A stretch of DNA of 64,000 nucleotides, from positions 30,321,501 to 30,385,500 of the forward strand of contig CM050446.2 of assembly GCA_027563935.2 (NCBI GenBank), read 5' to 3'. Shown one piece after another: positions 1-9,916 of this stretch. Made by a program: the position numbers and the translations under genes. Source of the stretch: Costus lasius. Its lineage: Eukaryota; Streptophyta; Magnoliopsida; Zingiberales; Costaceae. Numbering within the stretch: the stretch's first letter is position 1; each line of letters starts with the position of its first letter. The notes below the pieces were generated by a model. The model searched no databases. It was given only the letters and a program-made list of their open reading frames with translations, and was not told the DNA's origin.

Positions 1-659
1 GGGTCGGTGGACTCGGTCAAAGTGGCATAGATGGCACCAAAATCAGGGCAAGTGGCGTACTCGTCTTTGACATGGTCAAAAGTATTGACGCGAGTGCGCA
101 TTACGCATAAGAGGGTGCGGACGCGACTCAGGGCATCCGCGACGATGTTCTCTTTACCCGCCTTGTGGTTGATCATGAAGGAGTACTATTGGAGGTACTC
201 AACCCACTTGGCATGGCGGGCGCCCAACTTCTTTTGGGCATTAAGGAAGGAAAGGGCCTGATGGTCACCGTATAATACAAACTCGCAATAGAGGAGGTAA
301 TGCCTCCATTGCCGAAGGGACTGAACAATCGCGTAGAATTCCTTATCATACGTAGAATAACGCTGGCGAACAGCGTTCAATTTCTCGCTGAAGAAGGCCA
401 AGGGATGACCCTACTGACTAAGGGAGCCACCGATGCCAGAACCGAAAGCATCACACGCGACCTCGAAGACCTTCGAAAAGTCAGGGAGGCGCAAAACATG
501 AGCGGTGGTCAGGGCGTCCTTAAGCGAGTCAAAAGCTCGTTGAGTCGCAGGGGTCCACTCAAACTCATCCTTAGAAAGGCGCTGAGTTAAGGGTGTAGCG
601 ATGGTGCTGAATCCATGGATGAACCGGCGGTAGAATCCTGCAAGGCCCAAGAAACTACA
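1..659 (-). pseudogene. Ty3/gypsy pol fragment (end of RT, RNase H)
   Basis: Read leftward, this fragment encodes the end of a Ty3/gypsy reverse transcriptase (a FLGLAGFYRRF motif near 620-655) and then the RNase H domain, with FSEKLN, YDKEFYA and DHQALSFL motifs. It continues past RNase H to about position 1 (a KENIVADALSR motif). It is broken: the frame changes around 401-411, and a TAG occurs after the EYLQ motif near 186. It ends abruptly at 659, where the TG of a copia LTR begins. The same family and strand reappear at 18286-20451, so the two pieces are probably one element split by the copia insertion. About 145 codons between them, including the RT catalytic motif, are absent. Ty3 identity is clear; that the halves come from one element is inferred. 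Confidence 0.88.
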
Positions 660-2363
660 TGTTGGGGTATGCCCTTAAGGCTAATGTTTGAGGCCTTGGG
701 ATTGTATCAGTATCATGTAATAAACTCTTGTGTTTATAAAGGCATGGTTATTATTCAGGTTGTTACCTTGTCTGCTGTAATAAGTGTACTACTGAATAAT
801 GTCTCAAAGCTGTTCAGCTAGGCTGACATGCTAAATGTCCTTAGTCGATATATCGTGGTGAACATGAGACAGCCTTGATATGATTGAGACTAATATGTGT
901 TCTAATCTTATAGGATGCTTCAAGCATGGAATAAGATGTAGACTCATGGGTACATTGGATGTACTGGACAGACCCTTCTAGGACATTCAATTGCTTGTCA
1001 CAATGTGAATGATCCTTGATTGCAACAAGTGGCACATGTCCTCGAGATCACTTGTGTTTCTAAATGATGATTGTCATTGTTTTGAGGTAGTTCAATATCA
1101 TTTGAAACATAATGGTTATAGACTATCTTGGATAATGATCATGAGTCAGGTTAGGGCACTAGTGATAGATAGAGGATTGCCGTCTCCTTGTTGAAGGAGT
1201 GTGGTGTTCTATAGGGGCCCCCTAGATGAGATGATTGAGAAAGTGTATGGCCATACCCAGGTGACTATGTGCATCTGATCTAATCATGCTCATCATATTG
1301 GAGCTACAGGCTTGACACGCTTGTCCAATAAGAACATCCAGTGGCAAAGGATACATGCATGCCTTGTGAAGTGGATTCACACTTGTGCTATGGTTTGGGT
1401 GTAGTCTTGGAAGACTCTTTCCTTTATATCGCGAGACAGTGATGTGTTGCTAGATACCCCTCACTGATCGTGATAATGTAAGTTATCGTTACCGACATTT
1501 AAAGGAAACCCTTAGGGTCGCACAATTTGATGATATGGCTTACTTAAGTCAGATCGTGTGGACTGGATTGTTTTGATTCATTTTAAAGGGATTTAATCTC
1601 TGATTGTAAGTGAGATCTGGTCTGATCATGTTTGATTGATTAGGGCTTGAGATCGGTAAGCTTCGATCGAGAGAGATTGATGCTAGATCGGTGAGATCAA
1701 GAGCATCATGAGATGAACGGTTAGATTGGAAACCTTAGGGTTTAGTTGATCTAGACCGATTGGCTTGGGCTGGCTTGGTTTGGCCTTTGGACCGAACACA
1801 TTTACTTTGAACCGGTTCAAGAGCTTGAACGTATGGTTCATTGTTTTGGCGTTTTGATCGATTTAGTGATCATGAACGCATGGCTTAATGGATTTTCCAA
1901 TTTTGGAAAGTCATTTAGCGCATGTTCCCTTGAACGCCAAATGACTTGAACGCTCCATTCAACTCTCATCTCCTTGCTCTTGCTTGACGAGACTTTGGCG
2001 TGGAGAAGGCGAGGTCTTGGTGGAGGTTCGGCAAGCCTAGACATCATCTCTCATTTCCTTACCATACGAGAGGGACCCTTGAAGGACCTTGCTAGCACAA
2101 GGATCTCCAAGGAGCAAGCACATCATCTTGTGTGCGTCAACTAGGGAGAAGATCCCTTTCGATCTTTCTCTTCCAAGTCGCCATCTTCCTCATGGCTTTG
2201 GTATGGATCTAAACTTCATCAAGTTGATCATATTATCTTGCTAAGATCCATGAAAAACCCTTGCTTCCGCTTGCAATTTTTATGCGCCACCCTTAAGGGT
2301 TTTTCGCCCCCCTCTTGAAAGGGGTTTCATCTGCTTGCGCTCCCCCTTGAAGGGGACTCTTCA
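660..2363 (+). repeat. Copia-1 5' LTR
   Basis: This 1704-bp LTR begins TGTTGGGGTATGCCC and ends CTCTTCA, two bases before the primer-binding site. It matches the LTR at 8067-9775 with only about five substitutions, one 6-bp indel near 1045 and a 1-base indel near 1848 seen by eye. A TATA-like TATAAAGG is at 735-742. Short self-complementary sequences lie at 1184-1199, 1214-1221 and 1245-1256, and three more near the 3' end: a 12-base palindrome at 2289-2300 and CCCC/GGGG hairpins just upstream of the PBS. Confidence 0.95.
735..742 (+). promoter_or_regulatory. Possible TATA box in copia-1 LTR
   Basis: TATAAAGG lies about 75 bases into the LTR and is repeated at the same offset in the 8067 LTR (8142-8149) and, inverted, in the copia-3 LTRs (for example 54632-54639). 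If it is used, U3 is very short and most of the LTR is transcribed leader. A transcription start has not been shown, and another TATA-like string (TTTATATC) exists near 1430. Confidence 0.4.
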
Positions 2364-2365
2364 AT

Positions 2366-2384
2366 TGGTATCAAAGCCAGGTTC
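2366..2384 (+). other. Primer-binding site, initiator Met tRNA
   Basis: TGGTATCAAAGCCAGGTTC follows the 5' LTR by two bases. It is complementary to the 3' end of plant initiator-methionine tRNA except for A in place of G at the ninth position. It primes minus-strand DNA synthesis in this class of element. The same site follows the second LTR at 9778-9796. Confidence 0.93.
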
Positions 2385-4161
2385 AAGCATGTAATATGAT
2401 TGCTTGGTATATTTTGTGATCCTTGGTTGCGCATTTACATGTATGCTTAGATCTTGTTGACATGCGAAACTTACATGTTATTTCTTCATGCGAAAGTAAG
2501 ATGTTTACCTTATGTTGGCGCATGTTGTTTGTTCATCTTGTCGCATGTCTTGTGTTGGCGGTTAGTTCATGTTATTTTATCAAAAACCTAACATGCGCGC
2601 CTATGACTAGATCTAAGTGGCGCCTACTATAAACCCTTAGATGGGTTGATGGGGTTGAAGTCACCTCTAGGTTAGATCCAATAGTCTGATCAGACCATCT
2701 GACAGCCGAGATGGATCGACCAGATGGCACCTGTGCGCAAGCACGAGGTGGCTATAGGTCGATTGCATCTTAGGCGTGTAGCGAGGTCTGGTTGAGACAA
2801 CCATTGAACACACATGAGTTAGGCCCGGGGTCACACCCGCTTGCCAGACCTCATGAGGGTTGTTCAGCCCTTGGCGCATGCATGGTTGACCATTAGGTCA
2901 ACTCGAGTCAGTTAGGACTTGGTGCATGCAAGGGGCAGAGGATCTGACTAGATGAATGAGTGGATCCCTATCAATGGACCATTGTAAGGTTGTAGGGCAC
3001 ATAAGAAAATTAAAATTGATGCCAATGGGGTTTTCAAAATTTATTTTCTTTTAATTGGATCACATGTTGTTTGATGCCTATGCTTGTTTATTTATTCTTA
3101 TGTGGGCTGCCCATGTTAAATGTGTGCTGTGCTGGGGCCTGCGTGCCTGGAATTAAACCTGTAAATTAATATTATTGTGATCTGCGAATCACTTTTTAAT
3201 TAATTTATTGTATAATTGACCTGCGAGTCAAACTTGTCTAGATAGATCAAAATGTATTTTGATTAGACAAGAGCACAAAGGCACACATCCCAGAGGGGCA
3301 TTCAGCTGGTGGCGCACCTGAGGTGCTCTTGGCGCAAGGGCCCTGGGTTGGACCAGATGAGATGCTAAAGACCCAAGAAGAGCAAGTGAAGACTTAAGTA
3401 TCTTAAGGTCTTACTTAGGCTATGGGCTTTTACCACATAAGATGCATGCTTTCTTTTATTGTTTAAATAAGTAGAACAGCATGATTTATTTATCTTCTGC
3501 TATAGCCATAGGATTTGCCTGATAGTAAGAAGATAAAAGACCGTTAAAATCCAAACGCTAAAATATCAAGCACGTAATGCCTTCTGACGCGAAACCTCAC
3601 TGTTCTGACTATCGTTGGAGCCGTGTTGTACCCACTCAGTGGGCACGTCCATCTATCTTCAGACGGTGCGGGATTTCACCTGCGTGTTACAGAGAAGGGA
3701 TTTATCGCTTCTCGTTGCTCAGCATAGCACATGGTGGTCCAGGGAGTAGGTCGGGTCAGCTTGACCATGTAGGCTGCATATGTGGCGCATATGGCAGCAC
3801 ATGGAGGCAGCCATCTGTGGGATCAGAGACTGTGTTGTACCAACTCAGTTGGCACAGTCTGCTGGATTGCCCAGATGAAGGGGAATCGTACGGGTTGGCG
3901 ATTGGCAAGGACTGCCTACCAGAAATTAGTGCTTGTCATCTCTGTGCATCTTATCTCGCCTGAGCGGGACGCGGAGACCAAGTATGAAATCTGGATCCCA
4001 TCTCACTAAAAGAGTTCCACTCTTTCGGGCTGTTTTGCTGGATTTTCAGCCAGATAAAATAGTGAGAAAAAGAATCTTTCTTAAGTCCTGGATTGATTCT
4101 ATACATTGATACTGACCTTGCTGTTCTTGCATTGTTGTAGATTCCTGCAGCAACGAACACC
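2385..4161 (+). other. Copia-1 long untranslated leader
   Basis: About 1.78 kb separates the PBS from the gag ATG and contains no convincing ORF. Two related stem-loops occur at 3622-3647 and 3827-3860, each with a TTGTA bulge and a TCA loop. A pyrimidine-rich stretch ending TTGTAG at 4140, with a CTGAC branch-point-like motif just upstream, looks like a 3' splice site. A GTAAG donor-like site is at 2496. The same leader is present at 9797-9911 plus 15984-17641, and a diverged version lies on the minus strand at 51232-52983. Confidence 0.8.
3622..3860 (+). ncRNA. Pair of related RNA stem-loops in copia leader
   Basis: Hairpin 1 (3622-3647) pairs CGTG with CACG and CCCAC with GTGGG. Hairpin 2 (3827-3860) pairs AGACTGTG with CACAGTCT and CCAAC with GTTGG. 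In both, a 5-base TTGTA bulge lies between the stems and the loop is TCA. The stems differ by changes that keep pairing. Function is unknown; packaging, dimerisation or translation signals are possible. The copies in the second unit are at 17101-17126 and 17306-17339. Confidence 0.55.
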
Positions 4162-7100
4162 ATGAGCTTCAATGTGCGATCCCTACTGGAAAGGGAGAAG
4201 TTTGCTGGGCCAAACTTCTCAGACTGGTTCGGACACCTTAAGATCGTTCTTAAGGCAGAGAGGAAACTGTATGTCCTCGAGACGGCTGTGCCGCCTCAAC
4301 CCGCTCCGAACGCCGCAAGGGCGGTTCGGGATGCCTATGAAAAGCACGTCAATGATAGCATTGATGTCGCTTGCCTGATGCTAGCGTCTATGACGCCACC
4401 GCTGCAGCGTCAGCATGAGGATATGTCGGCTATAGAGATTATAGCGAACCTCAAGATGCTGTATGCTGCACAGGCGAGGACAGAACGCTATAATCTGACA
4501 AAGCTTTTCTTTCAGAGCAAACTGGCTGAAGGGAGCCTAGTGGGAGCTCACGTGCTCAAGATGATTGGGCACAAGGAGGCTCTGGAGAAACTGGGGCATA
4601 CCATCAACCAGGAGCTTGCTGTAGACATTATTCTGCAGTCTCTCCCGCCCTCTTTCGATGCGTTCATTATTAATTTTAATATGAACAAGATCGATTGTAC
4701 TCCGGCAGAGCTGCTGAATATGCTCTTGACAACTGAGGAGACTCTGAAGGGAAAGCCTTCAACCTCTGTCTTAATGGTTCCTTCTAGGAACAAGAAGAAG
4801 GGGAAGAAGGGCAAAGCCCCTGTCAAGAACTACAGTAAGGCTCTGAAACAAAAGGTTAAGCGGTCGAAGGACAACAGGTGTTTCCACTGTGGCCAGCTGG
4901 GTCACTGGAAAAAGGACTGTAAAGCGCTCCAAGGAGATAAGAGGGGAAGCATCGCTTCTGGCTCAGGTATATATGTGACTGAGGTCATGTTATCTTCTTC
5001 TTCTATTTCATGGGTGTTGGACACTGCATGTGGAGTTCACATTTGTTCAAATGTGCAGGAACTCAAGAGAAGAAGGCAGGTGGGACAGCATGAGGTAGAC
5101 CTACGCGTTGGAAACGGGGCACGGGTTGCTGCTGTTGCTGTAGGAGACTATTTCATTTCTTTACCATCTGGCATTGTATTGGAATTAAACAATTGTTATT
5201 TTGTACCCAGTATAACCAAGAATATTATCTCTATTCCTGCTCTTGTCAGGAAAGGATTTGCCTTTGAATGCAATATTTCAAAGTGTGTACTTTCTCTTGA
5301 TAATATTGTTTATGCTACTGGTTCAATTAACAATGGGTTATTCATGTTGGACATGGAATATTCTATACAAAACATTGATAATAAGAAAGCCAAGTATGCT
5401 GAAGACAGCACCTTGTTATGGCATAGTCGTTTAGGCCATATTAACAAGAAGCGCATTAAGCGGTTGCATGATCATGGACTGCTGGGATCATTCTCCTATG
5501 AGGAGATTGATACATGCAAAGCTTGTTTGATGGGTAAAATGACGAAGTCACCTTTTCCTAACAAAGGTCAAAGGGCTTCAGGTTTACTTAACCTTATACA
5601 CAGTGATGTGTGTGGGCCGTTTAGTAAACATGCCAGAGGTGGCTATCAGTACTTCATTACATTTACTGATGATTTCAGTAGATATGGTTATGTCTATCTA
5701 ATGAGACATAAGAGTGAATCCTTTGACAAGTTCAAAGAGTTCAAGAATGAAGTACAGAATCAGCTAGGCCGAAATATCAAGGCACTTCGTTCTGATCGAG
5801 GTGGAGAATACTTGAGTCATGCGTTTACTGACTATCTGAAGGAGTGTGGGATTATCTCACAGCTCACTCCACCAGGAACACCGCAATGGAATGGTGTGTC
5901 CGAGAGGAGAAATAGAACGTTACTTGATATGGTTCGTTCTATGATGAGTCAGGCTACTCTACCTTACTCCTTTTGGGGATTTGCACTGGAAACAGCTGCA
6001 AAGGTACTAAACCGAGTGCCATCCAAGGCCGTTTCAAAGACGCCATATGAATTATGGTATGGGAAACAGCCGAGCTTGACATTTATCAGGATCTGGGGTT
6101 GCGAGGCTTATGTCAAAAAGCTCGCCTCTGGGAAACTGGAGAACAGATCTGAGAAATGCGTCTTTGTCGGTTACCCTAAGGAAACTAAGGGTTATTATTT
6201 CTACGATCCCAAAGAGAACAAAGTATTTGTTGCTCGGACGGCCATATTTCTTGAGAAGGAGTTTCTTCTGCAAGAAGCCAGTGGGAGAGAAATAAAGCTG
6301 GATGAGAATCCAGAGGAAGGACAAAGTAGTCAAGCACAGTTGGATGAGCCTGAGCCGGTGGATCAGGTTATTGAACAACCTGAGGCTCAGATATCACGGG
6401 AACCGCGAAGATCGGGAAGGATCTGTCGTCAGCCTGAGCGCTATGACGGAGTCTACATCATTGATAATGATGAACCCCTTACTTATGCGGATGCGGTCAG
6501 TGGACCGGAGTCAGCTAGATGGCTTGAAGCTATGCGAGCCGAGATGGACTCCATGTCAGATAACCAAGTCTGGGATTTGGTTGATCCGCCTCCGGGAGTA
6601 ATCCCTATAGGCTGTAAATGGATCTTCAAGAAGAAGATTGACATGGATGGTAACGTAGTTACCTATAAAGGCAGGCTAGTTGCGAAAGGTTTCAAACAAA
6701 TCTACGGGATAGATTATGATGAAACTTTCTCTCCTGTAGCCATGTTCAAGTCTATTCGGATTCTTTTCGCGATAGCAGCATATTACGATTATGAGATCTG
6801 GCAGATGGATGTGAAAACAGCTTTCCTTAATGGAAATCTGGATGAGGATGTGTATATGACACAACCTGAAGGTTTCACTAATCCATCAGATCGTCATAAA
6901 ATATGCAAACTAAAGAAGTCCATTTATGGACTGAAACAAGCATCTAGAAGCTGGAATATTCGTTTTGATGAATCAATCTCTGAGTTTGGTTTCATCAAGA
7001 ACGAAGATGACCCGTGTGTATATAAGAGGTTTAGTGGGAGCGTGATTACATTCCTAGTCCTCTACGTCGATGACATCTTGATCATTGGAAATGATATTCC

Positions 7101-8046
7101 AGAAATGCATGCGGTTAAGGCATGGCTAAGGAAATGTTTCCAGATGAAAGATTTAGGAGAAGCAGCCTATGTATTAGGTGTGAAGATCTACAGGGATAGA
7201 TCTAAGAGGCTTCTCGGGCTGTGCCAGAGTACTTACATTGATAAAGTCCTGGAGAGATTCCATTTAGAGAATTCTAAAAGAGGATATCTTCCAGTCAGAC
7301 ATGGTCTGAATCTTTCGAAGAGTCAGTGTCCACAAACACAGACTGAGAAAGATGAAATGGACAATACGCCTTATGCTTCGGCTATTGGATCCATAATGTA
7401 TGCGATGTTGTGTACTCGCCCTGATGTCGCTTACGGGTTAAGCGTGACCAGTCGGTTCCAAAGTAATCCAGGTATGGCGCACTTGATTGCAGTCAAGAAC
7501 ATTATAAAATATCTGCGGAGGACCAAAGATATGTTCTTGATATATGGTGGTCAGGAAGAACTCAGTATAGAAGGATATACTGACGCTTCGTTCCAGTCGG
7601 ACCAGGATGATTTCCGATCGCAATCAGGCTATGTTTTTAGCTTGAATGGTGGAGCGGTGGTGTGGAAAAGTTTCAAACAGTCAACTATTGCTGATTCCAC
7701 AACAGAAGCCGAGTATGTTGCAGCCTCGGAAGCATCCAAGGAGGCAGTGTGGATTCGTAAGTTCGTGAGAGAACTTGGTGTTGTTCCTTCGAGTGCAGAT
7801 CCTTTGGTTATCTTCTGTGATAACACTGGAGCAATCGCACAAGCAAAGGAACCACGGTCGCACCAGAAGTCCAAGCACATACAGAGACGGTTTCACTTGA
7901 TCCGGGAGATCATTGATCGTGGCGAGATCAAAATATGCAAGGTTCATACAGATGACAATCTGGCAGACCCGCTTACCAAGCCTCTGGCGCAGCAGAAGCA
8001 TGAGAAGCACTGTAAGAATATGGGTTTGAGATTTCTCAACCATTAG
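4162..8046 (+). CDS. Ty1/copia Gag-Pol polyprotein, intact (1294 aa)
   Basis: This single uninterrupted frame encodes all proteins needed for copia retrotransposition. In order: a Gag region (residues 1-235), a zinc knuckle CX2CX4HX4C (240-253), an aspartic protease with DTA at 287, and an integrase. The integrase has an HHCC finger (His421 region to Cys452-Cys455) and catalytic D482, D545 and E581, with the last two separated by 35 residues. Reverse transcriptase follows, with YVDD at 968-971, then RNase H with the TDAS motif near 1141 and a HIQRRFH/NLADPLTKPL end. Integrase before RT is the copia order. The start sits in a good context (AACACCATGA) just after a possible splice acceptor. Length is normal for plant copia. 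With nearly identical flanking LTRs the element could still be active, but expression cannot be judged from sequence. Confidence 0.96.
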   Translation: MSFNVRSLLEREKFAGPNFSDWFGHLKIVLKAERKLYVLETAVPPQPAPNAARAVRDAYEKHVNDSIDVACLMLASMTPPLQRQHEDMSAIEIIANLKMLYAAQARTERYNLTKLFFQSKLAEGSLVGAHVLKMIGHKEALEKLGHTINQELAVDIILQSLPPSFDAFIINFNMNKIDCTPAELLNMLLTTEETLKGKPSTSVLMVPSRNKKKGKKGKAPVKNYSKALKQKVKRSKDNRCFHCGQLGHWKKDCKALQGDKRGSIASGSGIYVTEVMLSSSSISWVLDTACGVHICSNVQELKRRRQVGQHEVDLRVGNGARVAAVAVGDYFISLPSGIVLELNNCYFVPSITKNIISIPALVRKGFAFECNISKCVLSLDNIVYATGSINNGLFMLDMEYSIQNIDNKKAKYAEDSTLLWHSRLGHINKKRIKRLHDHGLLGSFSYEEIDTCKACLMGKMTKSPFPNKGQRASGLLNLIHSDVCGPFSKHARGGYQYFITFTDDFSRYGYVYLMRHKSESFDKFKEFKNEVQNQLGRNIKALRSDRGGEYLSHAFTDYLKECGIISQLTPPGTPQWNGVSERRNRTLLDMVRSMMSQATLPYSFWGFALETAAKVLNRVPSKAVSKTPYELWYGKQPSLTFIRIWGCEAYVKKLASGKLENRSEKCVFVGYPKETKGYYFYDPKENKVFVARTAIFLEKEFLLQEASGREIKLDENPEEGQSSQAQLDEPEPVDQVIEQPEAQISREPRRSGRICRQPERYDGVYIIDNDEPLTYADAVSGPESARWLEAMRAEMDSMSDNQVWDLVDPPPGVIPIGCKWIFKKKIDMDGNVVTYKGRLVAKGFKQIYGIDYDETFSPVAMFKSIRILFAIAAYYDYEIWQMDVKTAFLNGNLDEDVYMTQPEGFTNPSDRHKICKLKKSIYGLKQASRSWNIRFDESISEFGFIKNEDDPCVYKRFSGSVITFLVLYVDDILIIGNDIPEMHAVKAWLRKCFQMKDLGEAAYVLGVKIYRDRSKRLLGLCQSTYIDKVLERFHLENSKRGYLPVRHGLNLSKSQCPQTQTEKDEMDNTPYASAIGSIMYAMLCTRPDVAYGLSVTSRFQSNPGMAHLIAVKNIIKYLRRTKDMFLIYGGQEELSIEGYTDASFQSDQDDFRSQSGYVFSLNGGAVVWKSFKQSTIADSTTEAEYVAASEASKEAVWIRKFVRELGVVPSSADPLVIFCDNTGAIAQAKEPRSHQKSKHIQRRFHLIREIIDRGEIKICKVHTDDNLADPLTKPLAQQKHEKHCKNMGLRFLNH

Positions 8047-8053
8047 ATTAAGT

Positions 8054-8066
8054 GCAAGTGGGAGAT
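8054..8066 (+). other. Polypurine tract of copia-1
   Basis: The purine-rich GCAAGTGGGAGAT directly precedes the TGTTGGGG start of the next LTR and follows the gag-pol stop by a few bases. It would prime plus-strand synthesis. The same string precedes the copia-2 3' LTR (about 21993-22005) and, inverted, flanks the LTRs at 47336 and 62146. Confidence 0.85.
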
Positions 8067-9775
8067 TGTTGGGGTATGCCCTTAAGGCTAATGTTTGAGG
8101 CCTTGGGATTGTATCAGTATCATGTAATAAACTCTTGTGTTTATAAAGGCATGGTTATTATTCAGGTTGTTACCTTGTCTGCTGTAATAAGTGTACTACT
8201 GAATAATGTCTCAAAGCTGTTCAGCTAGGCTGACATGCTAAATGTCCTTAGTCGATATATCTTGGTGAACATGAGACAGCCTTGATATGATTGAGACTAA
8301 TATGTGTTCTAATCTTATAGGATGCTTCGAGCATGGAATAAGATGTAGACTCATGGGTACATTGGATGTACTGGACAGACCCTTCTAGGACATTCAATTG
8401 CTTGTCACAATGTGAATGATCCTTGATTGCAACAAGTGGCACATGTCCTCTGACTTGAGATCACTTGTGTTTCTAAATGATGATTGTCATTGTTTTGAGG
8501 TAGTTCAATATCATTTGAAACATAATGGTTATAGACTATCTTGGATAATGATCATGAGTCAGGTTAGGGCACTAGTGATAGATAGAGGATTGCCGTCTCC
8601 TTGTTGAAGGAGTGTGGTGTTCTATAGGGGCCCCCTAGATGAGATGATTGAGAAAGTGTATGGCCATACCCAGGTGACTATGTGCATCTGATCTAATCAT
8701 GCTCATCATATTGGAGCTACAGGCTTGACACGCTTGTCCAATAAGAACATCCAGTGGCAAAGGATACATGCATGCCTTGTGAAGTGGATTCACACTTGTG
8801 CTATGGTTTGGGTGTAGTCTTGGAAGACTCTTTCCTTTATATCGGGAGACAGTGATGTGTTGCTAGATACCCCTCACTGATCGTGATAATGTAAGTTATC
8901 GTTACCGACATTTAAAGGAAACCCTTAGGGTCGCACAATTTGATGATATGGCTTACTTAAGTCAGATCGTGTGGACTGGATTGTTTTGATTCAGTTTAAA
9001 GGGATTTAATCTCTGATTGTAAGTGAGATCTGGTCTGATCATGTTTGATTGATTAGGGCTTGAGATCGGTAAGCTTCGATCGAGAGAGATTGATGCTAGA
9101 TCGGTGAGATCAAGAGCATCATGAGATGAACGGTTAGATTGGAAACCTTAGGGTTTAGTTGATCTAGACCGATTGGCTTGGGCTGGCTTGGTTTGGCCTT
9201 TGGACCGAACACATTTACTTTGAACCGGTTCAAGAGCTTGAACGTATGGTTCATTGTTTTGCGTTTTGATCGATTTAGTGATCATGAACGCATGGCTTAA
9301 TGGATTTTCCAATTTTGGAAAGTCATTTAGCGCATGTTCCCTTGAACGCCAAATGACTTGAACGCTCCATTCAACTCTCGTCTCCTTGCTCTTGCTTGAC
9401 GAGACTTTGGCGTGGAGAAGGCGAGGTCTTGGTGGAGGTTCGGCAAGCCTAGACATCATCTCTCATTTCCTTACCATACGAGAGGGACCCTTGAAGGACC
9501 TTGCTAGCACAAGGATCTCCAAGGAGCAAGCACATCATCTTGTGTGCGTCAACTAGGGAGAAGATCCCTTTCGATCTTTCTCTTCCAAGTCGCCATCTTC
9601 CTCATGGCTTTGGTATGGATCTAAACTTCATCAAGTTGATCATATTATCTTGCTAAGATCCATGAAAAACCCTTGCTTCCGCTTGCAATTTTTATGCGCC
9701 ACCCTTAAGGGTTTTTCGCCCCCCTCTTGAAAGGGGTTTCATCTGCTTGCGCTCCCCCTTGAAGGGGACTCTTCA
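8067..9775 (+). repeat. Central copia LTR shared by the two tandem copies
   Basis: A 1709-bp LTR, nearly identical to 660-2363. It acts as 3' LTR for the first internal region and as 5' LTR for the second, since it is followed by the same PBS and leader (9776 onward) rather than by unrelated flanking DNA. Confidence 0.93.
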
Positions 9776-9911
9776 ATTGGTATCAAAGCCAGGTTCAAGC
9801 ATGTAATATGATTGCTTGGTATATTTTGTGATCCTTGGTTGCGCATTTACATGTATGCTTAGATCTTGTTGACATGCGAAACTTACATGTTATTTCTTCA
9901 TGCGAAAGTAA
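9776..9911 (+). other. Second copia copy: PBS and start of leader
   Basis: The PBS (9778-9796) and first 115 bases of leader repeat 2366-2499. The leader is interrupted at 9916/9917 by a gag-only retrotransposon and resumes at 15984. Confidence 0.9.
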
Positions 9912-9916
9912 GATGT

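Noticed and set aside
655..659. CTACA as a proven target duplication of the tandem copia
   Set aside because: The right end of the copia unit is deleted, so no partner can be checked.
3577..3963. 128-codon plus-strand ORF in the copia leader (also at 17056-17442)
   Set aside because: It lies across the twin hairpins, has no recognisable domain, and the copies in copia-3 are disrupted. Better explained as an untranslated structured leader.
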